DNA of 64,000 bases, taken from the NCBI GenBank assembly GCA_947499305.1, contig CANMNN010000005.1, positions 1 to 64,000 on the forward strand, written 5' to 3'. Positions 46,982 to 56,983 of this stretch are shown here, in pieces. How positions within the stretch are numbered: position 1 is the first letter of the stretch; every line of letters begins with the position of its first letter. The DNA comes from an uncultured Arenicella sp. (GTDB lineage Bacteria > Pseudomonadota > Gammaproteobacteria > Arenicellales > Arenicellaceae). Both the position numbers and the translations under genes were made by a program. Below the pieces are notes generated by a model. The model ran no database searches and was not told the origin of the DNA. It saw only the letters and a program-made list of their open reading frames with translations.

Positions 46982-48168
46982 GTCTTCATGCAACTCGCTC
47001 TCAATCGATGCCCAATTCAGCGGGTGTGGATACCATTTTGCTTGGTGTGTTTATCGCACTATTGATGCTTGGTTTAGTTATGGTGTTTTCATCAACTATT
47101 GCGATGGGTAGCCAAGATCTATATACAAATACATCTCACTTTTGGCGCCAATTGGTGCATATGATTCTCGGAGTGAGCCTTACCGTTATGGTTGCAAGTG
47201 TGCCAGTATGGTTATGGCAAAAGCTTAGCCTGCCTCTGTTAGCGCTTGGGATTTTGATGTTGCTAGCCCTCTTGTTTATTGGCGTAGAAGTGAACGGTTC
47301 AACGCGGTGGATTTCTATTGCGGGTATCCGTTTGCAACCCGCTGAGTTTGCTAAGGTGGCGATCGTGCTCTACACGGCAAGTTATTTAACTCGCAAGCAA
47401 AGCGAAATCACTCAGTTCTCTAAAGGCATCTTTAATATCGGTTTAGTTTTAGCCTTAGTCGGCGGCTTGCTCTTGATGCAGCCTGACTTTGGTAGCTTCG
47501 TAGTCATGACGGTCACGGTTGGTCTAATGATGTTTTTAGGTGGCATAAGAATCTCACACACTATTCTGTGTTTGACCGTTGTGGGTATTGCAATGTCGCT
47601 GATGATTTGGATGTCTCCCTATCGTTGGAAGCGATTTATTACCTTTCTTGACCCATGGTCAGATCCCTACGGCTCGGGCTTTCAGTTAACCCAAGCCCTA
47701 ATTGCAGTAGGGCGCGGAGAGATCTTTGGAGTTGGGCTGGGTGCGAGCATTCAAAAACTCTACTACTTGCCGCATGCGAATAATGATTTCATTTTGGCTG
47801 TCATTGGTGAAGAGCTCGGCCTGGTTGGCATTGTTTTGGTGATTGGATTGTATGCAAGCCTCTTGCATAGAGCATTGGTTATTTCGCGAACAGCCGAATT
47901 GCTTGGACGTGTTTATGCTGCTCGTTTAGCAGGGGGGATTGGTTTTCTCTTGGTGTTTCAAGCAATCATTAATATTGGCGTTAATTTAGGGGCGCTGCCT
48001 ACTAAAGGTCTCACGCTGCCGTTCATCAGCTATGGTGGTAGTAGTATGCTGGTGTGTTGCATTGCTATGGGTTTGTTGTTCGGTGTCGATCGTCAAAATC
48101 GTAAACGCGATACAAGCGGCACGGTGCGAAGTACGAATAAATCTTCCGTTGTTGGGGGGGCTTTATGA
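46978..48168 (+). CDS. ftsW: Septal peptidoglycan glycosyltransferase FtsW
   Basis: 396 residues, SEDS family with about ten membrane helices. GVEVNGSTRWISIAGIRLQP and PAEFAKVAIVLYTASYL hold the conserved loop; LPHANNDFILAVIGEELGLV carries the catalytic-region residues. The end is rich in G: a seven-G run (48154-48160) sits two codons before the stop. Overlaps murG by four bases. Confidence 0.98.
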   Translation: MSLHATRSQSMPNSAGVDTILLGVFIALLMLGLVMVFSSTIAMGSQDLYTNTSHFWRQLVHMILGVSLTVMVASVPVWLWQKLSLPLLALGILMLLALLFIGVEVNGSTRWISIAGIRLQPAEFAKVAIVLYTASYLTRKQSEITQFSKGIFNIGLVLALVGGLLLMQPDFGSFVVMTVTVGLMMFLGGIRISHTILCLTVVGIAMSLMIWMSPYRWKRFITFLDPWSDPYGSGFQLTQALIAVGRGEIFGVGLGASIQKLYYLPHANNDFILAVIGEELGLVGIVLVIGLYASLLHRALVISRTAELLGRVYAARLAGGIGFLLVFQAIINIGVNLGALPTKGLTLPFISYGGSSMLVCCIAMGLLFGVDRQNRKRDTSGTVRSTNKSSVVGGAL

Positions 48169-49250
48169 ATGCTTCTATGAAAAAAACTTCTAAGTTGATG
48201 GTGATGGCTGGCGGAACCGGCGGGCATGTTTTTCCTGCCTTGGCAGTGGCCAAAAAACTGCAAGACAGCGGCGTCGAGATTAGCTGGCTTGGTACTCAGC
48301 GTGGTCTAGAGTTTCGCGTTGTACCTGAAAATGACATTAAGCTTGACCTAATTTCGGTCGAAGGTTTGCGAGGTAAAGGGGGGGTGAGCATGTTGCTTGC
48401 GCCTTTTAAGCTTGTAAGAGCAATGTGGCAAAGCGTCGCACATATTCGCCGTATCCAACCCGATTGCATTTTAGGTATGGGCGGATTTGTTTCGGGGCCT
48501 GGCGGCTTGGTAGCGCGCCTATTAGGCAAGCCCCTAGTGGTGCACGAGCAAAATGCAGTGGCTGGCATGACGAATAAGTATTTATCGAAAATTGCCAACC
48601 GCGTTTTAACCGGCTTTCCGAGTGTGGAAGATCTGCCTAAGAGTGCTGCGTGGTTGGGTAATCCAGTGCGCGCTTCGATTCAGCCCGGCTCGATTAATAC
48701 TAGTGACAAGGTCAATGTGTTGGTCATTGGTGGAAGCCAAGGTGCGCATTCATTTAATGTGAAACTGCCGGCTGTATTTAGTCAATTGTCAGAAGTCAAT
48801 GGAACTGAGATTTCAATTTGGCATCAGTCAGGCAATGGTCGCGATGATCAAGTGCGTGCAGCCTATGATCAGTATGGTGTCGAAGCAAAAGTTAGTGAGT
48901 TTGTTGAAGATATGGCAGCCGCATATTCATGGGCGGATTTATTGATCTGCCGAGCGGGCGCCATGACCGTGGCAGAATGTTGTGCTGCTGCAAAACCTTC
49001 TTTATTAGTTCCTTATCCATTTTCAGCAGGCGATCATCAAGAGAAAAACGCGCTGACTTTAGTCAATGTTGGAGCCGCAAAAATGTTGCTCAATGACCAA
49101 ATCGATCAGCCTGTGTTTGTTGAAACCTTGGCGGCGCTGGTAAGCAACAAGCAAGCACTCGCAGCTATGGGAGAGCATGCACATACGTTGCATAAACCGA
49201 ATGCGCTAAATAATGTGGTTGCAGTTTGTCAGGAGTACCTCAATGCGTAA
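48165..49250 (+). CDS. murG: UDP-GlcNAc:lipid I N-acetylglucosaminyltransferase
   Basis: 361 residues. Makes lipid II at the inner membrane. The glycine loops are MVMAGGTGGHVFPALAVAKK and DCILGMGGFVSGPGGLVARL; the UDP-sugar site is ICRAGAMTVAECCAAAKPSL. The first few residues are extra before the usual start. Overlaps murC by eight bases. Confidence 0.98.
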   Translation: MNASMKKTSKLMVMAGGTGGHVFPALAVAKKLQDSGVEISWLGTQRGLEFRVVPENDIKLDLISVEGLRGKGGVSMLLAPFKLVRAMWQSVAHIRRIQPDCILGMGGFVSGPGGLVARLLGKPLVVHEQNAVAGMTNKYLSKIANRVLTGFPSVEDLPKSAAWLGNPVRASIQPGSINTSDKVNVLVIGGSQGAHSFNVKLPAVFSQLSEVNGTEISIWHQSGNGRDDQVRAAYDQYGVEAKVSEFVEDMAAAYSWADLLICRAGAMTVAECCAAAKPSLLVPYPFSAGDHQEKNALTLVNVGAAKMLLNDQIDQPVFVETLAALVSNKQALAAMGEHAHTLHKPNALNNVVAVCQEYLNA

Positions 49251-50646
49251 TCGTGTAAATAACATTCATTTCGTTGGTGTCGGTGGCAGTGGAATGTCAG
49301 GCATTGCCGAAGTATTGGTCAACTTGAATTACTCTGTAAGCGGCTCAGATATCAATGATGGGCCCGTTACCCAGCGCTTGCGTGATGCGGGTGTTAATGT
49401 GGTTATCGGTCATCATCTCGACAACATTCAAGGTTCTGACGTGGTTGTGGTTTCTACCGCAATTGATCGCACTAACCCAGAAGTGAGCGGCGCCATTGAT
49501 GCCGGCATTCCGGTGATCCCTCGTGCCGAGATGTTGGGCGAGTTAATGCGTTTTCAACAAGGTATTGCTGTCGCAGGCACACACGGTAAAACCACGACTA
49601 CAAGCCTGGTGTCGGCTATTTTGATCGCGGGTGATCTCGACCCAACCTTTGTGGTTGGTGGCTTGATAAATAGTGCTGGTGTCAATGCGAAGCTTGGCCA
49701 AGGAGACTATTTAGTTGCTGAAGCGGATGAAAGTGATGCGTCGTTCTTAAACCTTAAGCCTGAAATGGCAATTGTTACTAACATCGATGAAGATCATATG
49801 GTCACCTATGAAGGTGATCTTGGAACTTTAAAGAAAACATTTGTAACCTTCCTGCAAAACCTGCCGTTCTATGGATTGGCGGTAATGTGCGAAGACGATG
49901 CCAATGTGCGTTCAATTCGTGACCAGATTCACAAACCTATGGTGTCATACGGTTTGAGTGAAGCAAGTGATTATCGTGCTTATGATTTAGTTCAATCAGG
50001 TCAGGTAATGAACTTTAAAGTTTCGCGGCCTTTGCAGGAGACTGATCTCGCGGTCGAACTATCGATTCCTGGCGAACATAACGTTTTGAATGCAACTGCC
50101 GCTATTGCCATTGCGAGCCATTTGGGAGTGAGTGATGAGGCAATTCAGTCAGGCCTTAAAGGCTTCCAGGGAGTCGGCCGGCGTTTTCAAGTGCTTGGCG
50201 ATATCGAGCTTAATGGCAAAGAAATCACGATCGTAGATGACTACGCGCATCATCCCGTTGAATTAAACGCGACCCTGACGGCGGCTCGTGGATGTTGGCA
50301 AAATAGGCGTTTAATAGCTGTTTTTCAGCCCCACCGTTATAGCAGAACGTATGATTTATTTGACGATTTTGTGACTGTACTTGCAGAGCAGCAGGATCTT
50401 TTGTTATGCGACGTATATCCAGCAGGCGAACAGCCTATCAGCGGTGCGACTGGCCAAGCTCTGTCGCAGGCGATTCGAGTGCGTGGCGCCAGTAACCCTG
50501 TGTTTGTTGCCGAATTGGAAGAATTAGCACATGTGTTGTCTCCTCTAGTTCAAGATGGTGATGTTGTATTGGCAATGGGCGCTGGAAGCATTGGTAAAGC
50601 TATTAAGCAGCTGTATGAAACTTATCGAATTGAGGAGACAAGCTAA
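49243..50646 (+). CDS. murC: UDP-MurNAc:L-alanine ligase
   Basis: 467 residues from the ATG at 49243, which follows AGGAG (49231-49235); an upstream in-frame ATG at 49213 lies inside murG and lacks support. ATP loop in GIAVAGTHGKTTTTSLVSAI, substrate loop IHFVGVGGSGMSGIAEVLVN, and FQPHRYSRTYDLFDDFVTVL. First amino-acid ligase of the wall pathway. Overlaps ddlB by one base. Confidence 0.97.
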   Translation: MRNRVNNIHFVGVGGSGMSGIAEVLVNLNYSVSGSDINDGPVTQRLRDAGVNVVIGHHLDNIQGSDVVVVSTAIDRTNPEVSGAIDAGIPVIPRAEMLGELMRFQQGIAVAGTHGKTTTTSLVSAILIAGDLDPTFVVGGLINSAGVNAKLGQGDYLVAEADESDASFLNLKPEMAIVTNIDEDHMVTYEGDLGTLKKTFVTFLQNLPFYGLAVMCEDDANVRSIRDQIHKPMVSYGLSEASDYRAYDLVQSGQVMNFKVSRPLQETDLAVELSIPGEHNVLNATAAIAIASHLGVSDEAIQSGLKGFQGVGRRFQVLGDIELNGKEITIVDDYAHHPVELNATLTAARGCWQNRRLIAVFQPHRYSRTYDLFDDFVTVLAEQQDLLLCDVYPAGEQPISGATGQALSQAIRVRGASNPVFVAELEELAHVLSPLVQDGDVVLAMGAGSIGKAIKQLYETYRIEETS

Positions 50647-51599
50647 TGAGTGATGTCAACTTAATTTCGATGGAACTAAGGCAGCGCTTCGGTAGGGTCG
50701 CTGTGCTTGTAGGCGGAACCTCGGCTGAGCGCTCAGTGTCGTTGATTAGTGGCGCTGCGGTGCTCAAGGGGTTGATTGCTAAAGGTGTAGATGCCCAGGC
50801 GATTGATGCGAACCCTAGCAATATTGGTGAGCTAAAATCGAAAGGCTTCGATCGCGCATTTATTGTGCTTCATGGGCGTTGGGGCGAAGATGGCGTTGTG
50901 CAGGGCGCATTGCAGGCTATCGATTTGCCATATACAGGTAGCGGAGTTCTAGGTTGTGCCTTAGCCATGGATAAAGTGCGCACTAAACAAGTATGGCAAT
51001 CTCTCGGGCTGCCCACTGCTAAGTATCGAGTGCTGAATAGCGAGTCTGACTTAGATGGCCTTATCGAAGAGCTCGGATTACCGCTCTTTCTAAAACCGGC
51101 TCGAGAAGGCTCTAGTGTCGGTATTGGAAAGGTAAGTCATGAGGCAGAATTACATGAGGTTTATGCTAAGTCTGCGACAGTGGGTGATGCGGTATTGGCA
51201 GAGCAATTTATAGAAGGCGCTGAGCTAACGGTTGCAATTTTGAAAGGTGACGCTCTGCCCGTTATCCGCATGTCGACCGACAACGAGTTCTATGATTATC
51301 ATGCTAAGTATGAATCCGACGAGACGCAATATTTTTGCCCAGCTGGGCTGGCGCCCGAGCTTGAAGAAGAGGTTCGCAGCTTAGCATTACGTGCTTTTGA
51401 GGCATTGGATTGTGCCGTTTGGGGACGAGTTGATGTCATGCTTGATCGAGATAATAAGCCTCTATTGCTTGAAGTAAATACTGTGCCTGGCATGACGAGT
51501 CATAGCCTAGTGCCTATGGCCGCAGCGGCAACTGGAAGGTCGTTTGAGGACCTAGTGGTCGAGATCTTAGAAACAACCATTGATCAGGAGCGCGGATAA
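50646..51599 (+). CDS. ddlB: D-alanine:D-alanine ligase
   Basis: 317 residues, ATP-grasp. VLVGGTSAERSVSLISGAAV, HGRWGEDGVVQGALQAIDLP, GREGSSVG-like KPAREGSSVGIGKVSHEAEL and LLEVNTVPGMTSHSLVPMAA are the family blocks in order. GGAG lies upstream of the ATG. murB, often nearby, is absent from this cluster. Confidence 0.98.
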   Translation: MSDVNLISMELRQRFGRVAVLVGGTSAERSVSLISGAAVLKGLIAKGVDAQAIDANPSNIGELKSKGFDRAFIVLHGRWGEDGVVQGALQAIDLPYTGSGVLGCALAMDKVRTKQVWQSLGLPTAKYRVLNSESDLDGLIEELGLPLFLKPAREGSSVGIGKVSHEAELHEVYAKSATVGDAVLAEQFIEGAELTVAILKGDALPVIRMSTDNEFYDYHAKYESDETQYFCPAGLAPELEEEVRSLALRAFEALDCAVWGRVDVMLDRDNKPLLLEVNTVPGMTSHSLVPMAAAATGRSFEDLVVEILETTIDQERG

Positions 51600-52439
51600 A
51601 TGACCAAACAACGCGCCTTTGCAAATCAAGAACGCGAATACCAAGCTCGACGCTTTGGTAAGCTCGGTCGCGCGACCGTCATGACTTTGGCCACCGTAAT
51701 GTCGTTTGTTGCTCTGGGTTTGCTTATTGCAGATCACTTGTATCGCCCTGACACCTTTAAGATTGAGCAGTTAAAAATTACAGGTCAGTTTCGTTACCTT
51801 AAACCAAGTGACGTTGAGGCTATTGTGGTCGATAACGCATCGGGTAATTTCTTCTCTCTCGACTTAGATCAGATTAAAGCTAAAGCCCAAAGTTTGGCGT
51901 GGGTAGAGAGCGTTGATGTACGTCGAGAGTGGCCTGAAACCTTAGTGATAGCTGTGCAAGAGCACCGCCCTGCAATGCGCTGGGGAACGGGTAAATGGGT
52001 TACTACATCTGGACGGGTTATCGAATTGCCAGAATCAATAGCTGCCAATAATGTGATTACCTTAAATGGCCGAGAGTCTCAGGCTAAGCGAATTCTCATG
52101 AAAGCAACTCATTGGAAGGCGAAATTGCGAGCACATGGATTAGAGGTTCGAGGCGTAAGTTTGAGCGATTCAGATGCTTGGACACTAGAGCTCTATGATC
52201 ATGCACAAAACGCTGAATTTGATTTATTGCTAGGCCATCAAGATGTGACCGAGCGCCTAGCGCGATTTCAAATGCTTTTCGATAAAAAATTTAGGTTTGC
52301 CGATCGCCCACTTAAGCGTGTCGATGCCCGTTACCCAGATGGTTTGGCTGTTGCGCACGCCGATCCCGTTTCAACTAACACAAATTCTATTAATAGCAGT
52401 GTCATCCCATCTGGTTTGGCACTTGCTGTTAATCAATAG
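51600..52439 (+). CDS. ftsQ: Cell division protein FtsQ
   Basis: 279 residues. Cytoplasmic basic tail, one membrane helix at about residues 28-47, a POTRA domain (FKIEQLKITGQFRYLKPSDV) and the FtsQ beta domain with VESVDVRREWPETLVIAVQE. It links FtsL/B to the divisome. The ATG follows the ddlB TAA with no gap. Confidence 0.96.
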   Translation: MTKQRAFANQEREYQARRFGKLGRATVMTLATVMSFVALGLLIADHLYRPDTFKIEQLKITGQFRYLKPSDVEAIVVDNASGNFFSLDLDQIKAKAQSLAWVESVDVRREWPETLVIAVQEHRPAMRWGTGKWVTTSGRVIELPESIAANNVITLNGRESQAKRILMKATHWKAKLRAHGLEVRGVSLSDSDAWTLELYDHAQNAEFDLLLGHQDVTERLARFQMLFDKKFRFADRPLKRVDARYPDGLAVAHADPVSTNTNSINSSVIPSGLALAVNQ

Positions 52440-52451
52440 CGCGAGTTTGCA

Positions 52452-53687
52452 ATGAGTAAGAAAGACGAAAGCAGATTAATAGTTGGTTTGGACATTGGTA
52501 CGTCCAAGGTGCTGGCGATTGTTGGCGAGGTAAACCCCGAAGGTGAGGTTGAGATAATTGGCTATGGGCATCATCCGGCAACTGGAATGCGCAAGGGCGT
52601 GGTTGCCAATATAGAAGAAACAGTTACCGCGATTCAACGCGCTGTCGAAGAAGCAGAGTTAATGGCTGGCTGCCAAATCTATTCGGTATTCGCCGGTATA
52701 GCGGGTGCTCATATTAATAGCTTTAACTCCCATGGTGTGGTTGCTGTGCGTGATAGCGAAGTTGACGAGAATGACGTTGATCGCGTGATCGAATCCGCTA
52801 AAGCAGTGGCTATTCCAAACGATCAGTCAATTCTTCATGTGTTGCCGCAGGAATACATTATAGATGGTCAAGAAGGTATTCGTCACCCAATTGGCATGAA
52901 CGGCATTCGTTTAGAAGCCAACCTACATATGGTGACCGCTTCAGTCAGCTCTGAGAAAAACATCGAAAAATGCATTCGACGTTGTGGCTTAGAAGTAGAC
53001 GACATCATTCTTGAGCAGTTGGCGTCATGCGAATCTGTTTTGACAATGGATGAAAAAGAGCTCGGAGTTTGTTTGGTTGATATTGGTGGTGGCACAACTG
53101 ACATCGCGGTCTATTCAGAGGGCGCTGTTCGCCACACGGCGGTGATTCCCGTTGCCGGTGATCAGATTACTAATGACATAGCAATTGCGCTTAGAACGCC
53201 AACCGCCTCTGCTGAAGAAATCAAAAAACGCTATGGCTGTGCTCTGCGCCAGATGGCGGCGGTAGACGAGAGCATTGAAGTGCAAACGGTTGGCGATCGT
53301 CCGACACGTAAGCTGTCCAAACAAACCTTGGCTGAGGTTGTAGAGCCTCGAATCGAAGAGTTGTTTGAACTTATCAGAGTTGATCTTCGTCGTAATGGCT
53401 TCGAGCATCTCATTCGCTCAGGCGTAGTGCTAACCGGTGGTAGCTCGAAAATGGAAGGCATGATAGAGCTTGCCGAAGAGATATTTCATCTTCCAGTGCG
53501 TTTAGGTATGCCTAAGTACCTAGGCGGTTTAAGTGAAGTGGTGAAAAACCCAATTTATTCGACTGGTGTTGGCTTTGTGCAATTCGGTCATGCCAATCAA
53601 AGCGGCCCTAAGAAAGCTGCCAAAACAGAATCTAAAATCAGTGCGATGCTGCAACGCGTTAAGCACTGGTTTCAAGGTAATTTTTAG
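52452..53687 (+). CDS. ftsA: Cell division protein FtsA
   Basis: 411 residues, actin-like. LIVGLDIGTSKVLAIVGEVN and LVDIGGGTTDIAVYSEGAVR are the nucleotide-binding loops; GVVLTGGSSKMEGMIELAEE is the adenosine region. The end (MLQRVKHWFQGNF) is the amphipathic helix that ties FtsZ to the membrane. Confidence 0.98.
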   Translation: MSKKDESRLIVGLDIGTSKVLAIVGEVNPEGEVEIIGYGHHPATGMRKGVVANIEETVTAIQRAVEEAELMAGCQIYSVFAGIAGAHINSFNSHGVVAVRDSEVDENDVDRVIESAKAVAIPNDQSILHVLPQEYIIDGQEGIRHPIGMNGIRLEANLHMVTASVSSEKNIEKCIRRCGLEVDDIILEQLASCESVLTMDEKELGVCLVDIGGGTTDIAVYSEGAVRHTAVIPVAGDQITNDIAIALRTPTASAEEIKKRYGCALRQMAAVDESIEVQTVGDRPTRKLSKQTLAEVVEPRIEELFELIRVDLRRNGFEHLIRSGVVLTGGSSKMEGMIELAEEIFHLPVRLGMPKYLGGLSEVVKNPIYSTGVGFVQFGHANQSGPKKAAKTESKISAMLQRVKHWFQGNF

Positions 53688-53710
53688 AATTTTAATAACG
53701 GGAGTTAAAC

Positions 53711-54946
53711 ATGTTTGAACTATTAGATACGATTGACCAACAAGCGGTCATCAAAGTCGTCGGCGTTGGTGGTGGTGGCGGTAACGCTGTTAACTACATG
53801 CAGATGTCTAACATTGAAGGCGTTGAATTTATCAATGCGAATACCGATGTGCAGGCACTACAAACCTCAGATTGCCCAACAATTTTACAGCTTGGGGGCA
53901 ACTTAACCAAAGGTCTAGGCGCAGGCGCTGACCCTGATATCGGCCGTCAAGCAGCGATCGAAGATCGTGAGCGTATCGCCGAATCTCTTGCCGGCAGCGA
54001 TATGGTTTTTATTACCGCAGGTATGGGCGGAGGTACAGGTACAGGTGCTGCTCCCGTGATCGCCGAGATTGCGAGGGATATTGGCGCTTTGACGGTCGCC
54101 GTTGTCACTCGACCATTCAGCTTTGAGGGCGGTCGACGCGCTAAATTGGCAGATCAAGGGTTAAAGCTACTAAAAGAATCGGTAGATTCATTGATCACGA
54201 TTCCAAACGAAAAGCTGCTTGATGTGATGGGTAAAGAAGCCTCATTGCAAGATGCGTTTGCAATGGCTAACGATGTACTGCGCAACGCGGTGCAAGGTAT
54301 TTCTGAATTGATTACGAGTCCTGGTTTGATCAACGTGGATTTCGCCGACGTGAAGACGGTTATGTCTGAGATGGGACAGGCTATGATGGGCGCAGCCTCA
54401 GCAACGGGTGCCACACGTGCTAGCGAAGCGGCTCGCAACGCCTTAAGCAGTCCACTTTTAGAAGATACGAACATCCGTGGCGCTAAAGGTATATTGGTTA
54501 ATGTTACAGCTGGGCCTGATTTGTCGATCGGCGAGTTTGGTGAAGTTGGCGGCATGATCCGCGATATGGCTTCTGATGACGCCACAGTGGTAATCGGCAC
54601 ATCGATCGATCCCGAAATGAAAGATGAGCTTCGTGTAACTATGGTTGCTACAGGCATCATGGATGGGTCCGATCAAACGATCAAGCAACCTAAGATGGAA
54701 GTTGTTCAACCAGTGGCGAAAGCAGTAGGCGGTGATTATGATCCAACTGGCATGTCGTACGATCGAGGAGGCTATGAACGTGGAACGGCCACCGGCCAAT
54801 ACGACAATCTAAATGATGTCGAAGCAAATGAGCCTGGCTTGGTTTCTGGTTCGCGCGGACGTGATTCTTCGGAATTGCCATTGTTCGACACAGAAGGGCA
54901 GAAAGGGTTAGATGTTCCAACATTTTTACGCCGCCAAGCCGACTAG
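53711..54946 (+). CDS. ftsZ: Cell division protein FtsZ
   Basis: 411 residues, tubulin-like GTPase. It has the tubulin signature [20 protein letters not shown], the T7 synergy loop in [20 protein letters not shown], a disordered linker, and the C-terminal peptide [12 protein letters not shown] that binds FtsA and ZipA. GGGAG precedes the ATG. The stop falls inside a 6-bp inverted repeat (CAAGCC 54935-54940, GGCTTG 54954-54959). Confidence 0.99.
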   Translation: MFELLDTIDQQAVIKVVGVGGGGGNAVNYMQMSNIEGVEFINANTDVQALQTSDCPTILQLGGNLTKGLGAGADPDIGRQAAIEDRERIAESLAGSDMVFITAGMGGGTGTGAAPVIAEIARDIGALTVAVVTRPFSFEGGRRAKLADQGLKLLKESVDSLITIPNEKLLDVMGKEASLQDAFAMANDVLRNAVQGISELITSPGLINVDFADVKTVMSEMGQAMMGAASATGATRASEAARNALSSPLLEDTNIRGAKGILVNVTAGPDLSIGEFGEVGGMIRDMASDDATVVIGTSIDPEMKDELRVTMVATGIMDGSDQTIKQPKMEVVQPVAKAVGGDYDPTGMSYDRGGYERGTATGQYDNLNDVEANEPGLVSGSRGRDSSELPLFDTEGQKGLDVPTFLRRQAD

Positions 54947-55054
54947 TTTTTTTGGCTTGTGTCTAGTTTCTTGGGTCTTTGTAGTTTGATTGGTTTTTAT
55001 AAGTACAGAAAACGCAAAGTCCATGCTTTCAACAGGATAAAGCGAGGTGTTTCG

Positions 55055-55083
55055 CCTACACAATTCCTCCCGTTTCGTGTAGG
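55055..55083. repeat. Inverted repeat in ftsZ-lpxC gap
   Basis: CCTACAC (55055-55061) and GTGTAGG (55077-55083) form a perfect 7-bp stem with a 15-base loop. It is either a transcript end or a protein site. Confidence 0.5.
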
Positions 55084-55189
55084 ATTTGCGCCTTGTCTTT
55101 ATTTTGTTGGACGTTTGAGCTTTAAATGACTAAAAACGAACCAAAAAATATGATAAACACTGTAAAACGACTCATAAGTGTCACTTTTC

Positions 55190-55198
55190 TGCCATAAT
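55190..55198 (+). promoter_or_regulatory. Extended -10 promoter for lpxC
   Basis: TGCCATAAT (TG at 55190-55191, CATAAT at 55193-55198) looks like an extended -10, 184 bases before the lpxC ATG. No clear -35. Low confidence. Confidence 0.35.
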
Positions 55199-55293
55199 TG
55201 TGAAAACGCAGCTGCGATCAGCTTTGTGCCTTTAGAAATATTGCGCAAGTTAGTTTGTCAAAGCGTTTCCAAATGGTCCCTTGGAAATAGAGC

Positions 55294-55313
55294 GTGTTAA
55301 CTAGTATTAACAC
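55294..55313. promoter_or_regulatory. Palindromic operator-like site before lpxC
   Basis: GTGTTAA and TTAACAC flank CTAGTA, a perfect 20-base palindrome. It overlaps TAGTAT, a possible -10, with TTGGAA too close (15 bases) upstream. A dimeric regulator could bind it. Confidence 0.45.
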
Positions 55314-55331
55314 ACTACTAAAAGAGACTTG

Positions 55332-55358
55332 ATGAAAATGATACTGCAACAACGATGA
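55332..55358 (+). CDS. Possible leader peptide 1 before lpxC
   Basis: ATG at 55332 with AGAGA upstream encodes eight residues (MKMILQQR) and stops with TGA at 55356-55358. Its stop overlaps the start of a second short frame. Too short to prove coding. Confidence 0.25.
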   Translation: MKMILQQR

Positions 55359-55372
55359 ATGCCCCCAAATAG
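55355..55372 (+). CDS. Possible leader peptide 2 before lpxC
   Basis: A five-codon frame (MNAPK) that overlaps the previous stop as ATGA and ends nine bases before the lpxC ATG. Because lpxC itself has no clear SD, coupling through these frames is conceivable. Confidence 0.22.
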   Translation: MNAPK

Positions 55373-55381
55373 CTGCTGCTT

Positions 55382-56290
55382 ATGATCCATCAACGAACCC
55401 TGAAAAACGTCATTCGTGCTACCGGAGTCGGTCTGCATACGGGTGAGAAAGTGTATTTAACGCTGCGCCCAGCCGCGGTTAACACCGGTATTGTTTTTAG
55501 GCGCGTTGATTTAGACCCTGTTGTTGAGCTAAAAGCCGATCCAAATCAAGTTGGCGACACCCGTTTGTCTACCGCCCTAAAAGAGGGCGATGTTTCTGTC
55601 TCTACCATTGAGCACCTTATGTCTGCACTGGCAGGCTTAGGTATCGATAATGTTTACGTTGAAATCACATCACCAGAAGTGCCTATTATGGACGGCAGTG
55701 CAGCACCGTTCGTATTTCTAGTTCAATCAGCGGGTGTAATTGAACAGACCGCACCCAAAAAGTTCATTCGAGTTAAACAGCCAATCAAAATCGAAGATGG
55801 CGATAAATGGGCAAAATTTGAACCATTTGAAGGCTTCAAAGTGTCTTTTGCAATCGACTTCGATCACCCCATTTTTGCCAAGTCCCCACAGCAAGCCACC
55901 GTTGACTTCTCAACTACCTCGTTTGTTAAAGAAGTAAGTCGTGCAAGAACCTTTGGTTTTATGCACGAAGTTGAAGCGCTGCGTGAAGCTGGCTTGGCCT
56001 TAGGCGGTAGTCACGACAACGCGATCGTGATGGACTCCTACACAATATTAAATGACGATGGCCTTCGATACGAAGATGAATTCGTCAAGCATAAAATTTT
56101 AGATGCGATTGGTGACTTATATTTACTAGGTCATCAATTGGTCGGTTCGTTCAGCGCCTATAAGTCAGGGCATGCTCTTAATAATAAATTGCTAAGAGCA
56201 TTGATCGCGCAGCCGGATGCTTGGGAGCTGGTTACCTATGATGACCCTGCCGAAGCGCCGATTGCGTTCATGCATTTAGCTGACGCTTAA
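55382..56290 (+). CDS. lpxC: UDP-3-O-acyl-N-acetylglucosamine deacetylase
   Basis: 302 residues. It performs the committed step of lipid A synthesis with zinc. [20 protein letters not shown] fixes the start. Zinc ligands are in [20 protein letters not shown] and [20 protein letters not shown]. The usual tail prone to proteolysis follows. No clear Shine-Dalgarno lies before the ATG (GCTGCTGCTT). Confidence 0.98.
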   Translation: MIHQRTLKNVIRATGVGLHTGEKVYLTLRPAAVNTGIVFRRVDLDPVVELKADPNQVGDTRLSTALKEGDVSVSTIEHLMSALAGLGIDNVYVEITSPEVPIMDGSAAPFVFLVQSAGVIEQTAPKKFIRVKQPIKIEDGDKWAKFEPFEGFKVSFAIDFDHPIFAKSPQQATVDFSTTSFVKEVSRARTFGFMHEVEALREAGLALGGSHDNAIVMDSYTILNDDGLRYEDEFVKHKILDAIGDLYLLGHQLVGSFSAYKSGHALNNKLLRALIAQPDAWELVTYDDPAEAPIAFMHLADA

Positions 56291-56341
56291 TCCTAAAGTT
56301 ACTCAAACTTGAGCTCCGTTGCAAAGTTGCAGCGCTGGTTT

Positions 56342-56938
56342 TTAAGTGGCTTTTTTTAGTGTGTCTGCTAAGCGTTGAAGTGAAGCAGCAAGTTGCTCAT
56401 TTTTGATGGTTGACGTTGCTGATTCGATAGATTTAAGTGACGACTCAGATGGTTTTTTCGATTTAGAGTTTGATGAAGAACCGCTTTGAGAATTATCTAT
56501 GAGTAGTTCTTTATTGGCAGTTTTGAGAACGTTTGTTGGCTCTAGCTGCATTTGAATTCGAATAGTTTTAATATGTTCGAAGCCTGATTTTTGAAAATGC
56601 TCAAGTAAGCTGCCTTGTTGGTGTTTGATCAAGGTAGCCGAGCTTGTGCGAGTGCAGTTGATATAGAGTGTTTCACCATCAAAGCTCGCGAGAGCGGCAA
56701 ATTGGCTTATTACCTGATTATTTGTCTGGTTTAGCCAGCTTTGCCACGCTGGTGTGACACTCAATAGTTGGTTTTGTAAGGCGTTTAACTGTCGAAGAAA
56801 TGGTAGACGCTCTAGGATGTTTGCAACGTTTTGTTTACGCTTGATGTTTTGCGGAGACTTTAGACGTAAAGAATTGCTCAAGCTTTTAGCAGGTTGCTTT
56901 TTCAGTGTCTTCGAAGTTGGCTTTACGGGTTTAGACAT
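56342..56938 (-). CDS. DUF721 protein, DciA-like
   Basis: 198 residues. A basic N-terminal tail is followed by the DUF721 core (LPFLRQLNALQNQLLSVTPA, then ASFDGETLYINCTRTSSATL and FEHIKTIRIQMQL), and a serine-rich linker and C-terminal helix. DciA proteins load the DnaB helicase. In Pseudomonas the same gene lies between lpxC and the M23 peptidase. It is convergent with lpxC and divergent from the peptidase gene. Confidence 0.8.
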   Translation of the reverse strand: MSKPVKPTSKTLKKQPAKSLSNSLRLKSPQNIKRKQNVANILERLPFLRQLNALQNQLLSVTPAWQSWLNQTNNQVISQFAALASFDGETLYINCTRTSSATLIKHQQGSLLEHFQKSGFEHIKTIRIQMQLEPTNVLKTANKELLIDNSQSGSSSNSKSKKPSESSLKSIESATSTIKNEQLAASLQRLADTLKKAT

Positions 56939-56983
56939 TGGTGAAATATAACACTCTAGGCTTAAAATAATATTGGGTTTATT

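Noticed and set aside
54935-54959. Terminator at the end of ftsZ
   Set aside because: The 6-bp CAAGCC/GGCTTG pair has a 13-base loop that holds the T-run inside the loop, so it is not a standard terminator.
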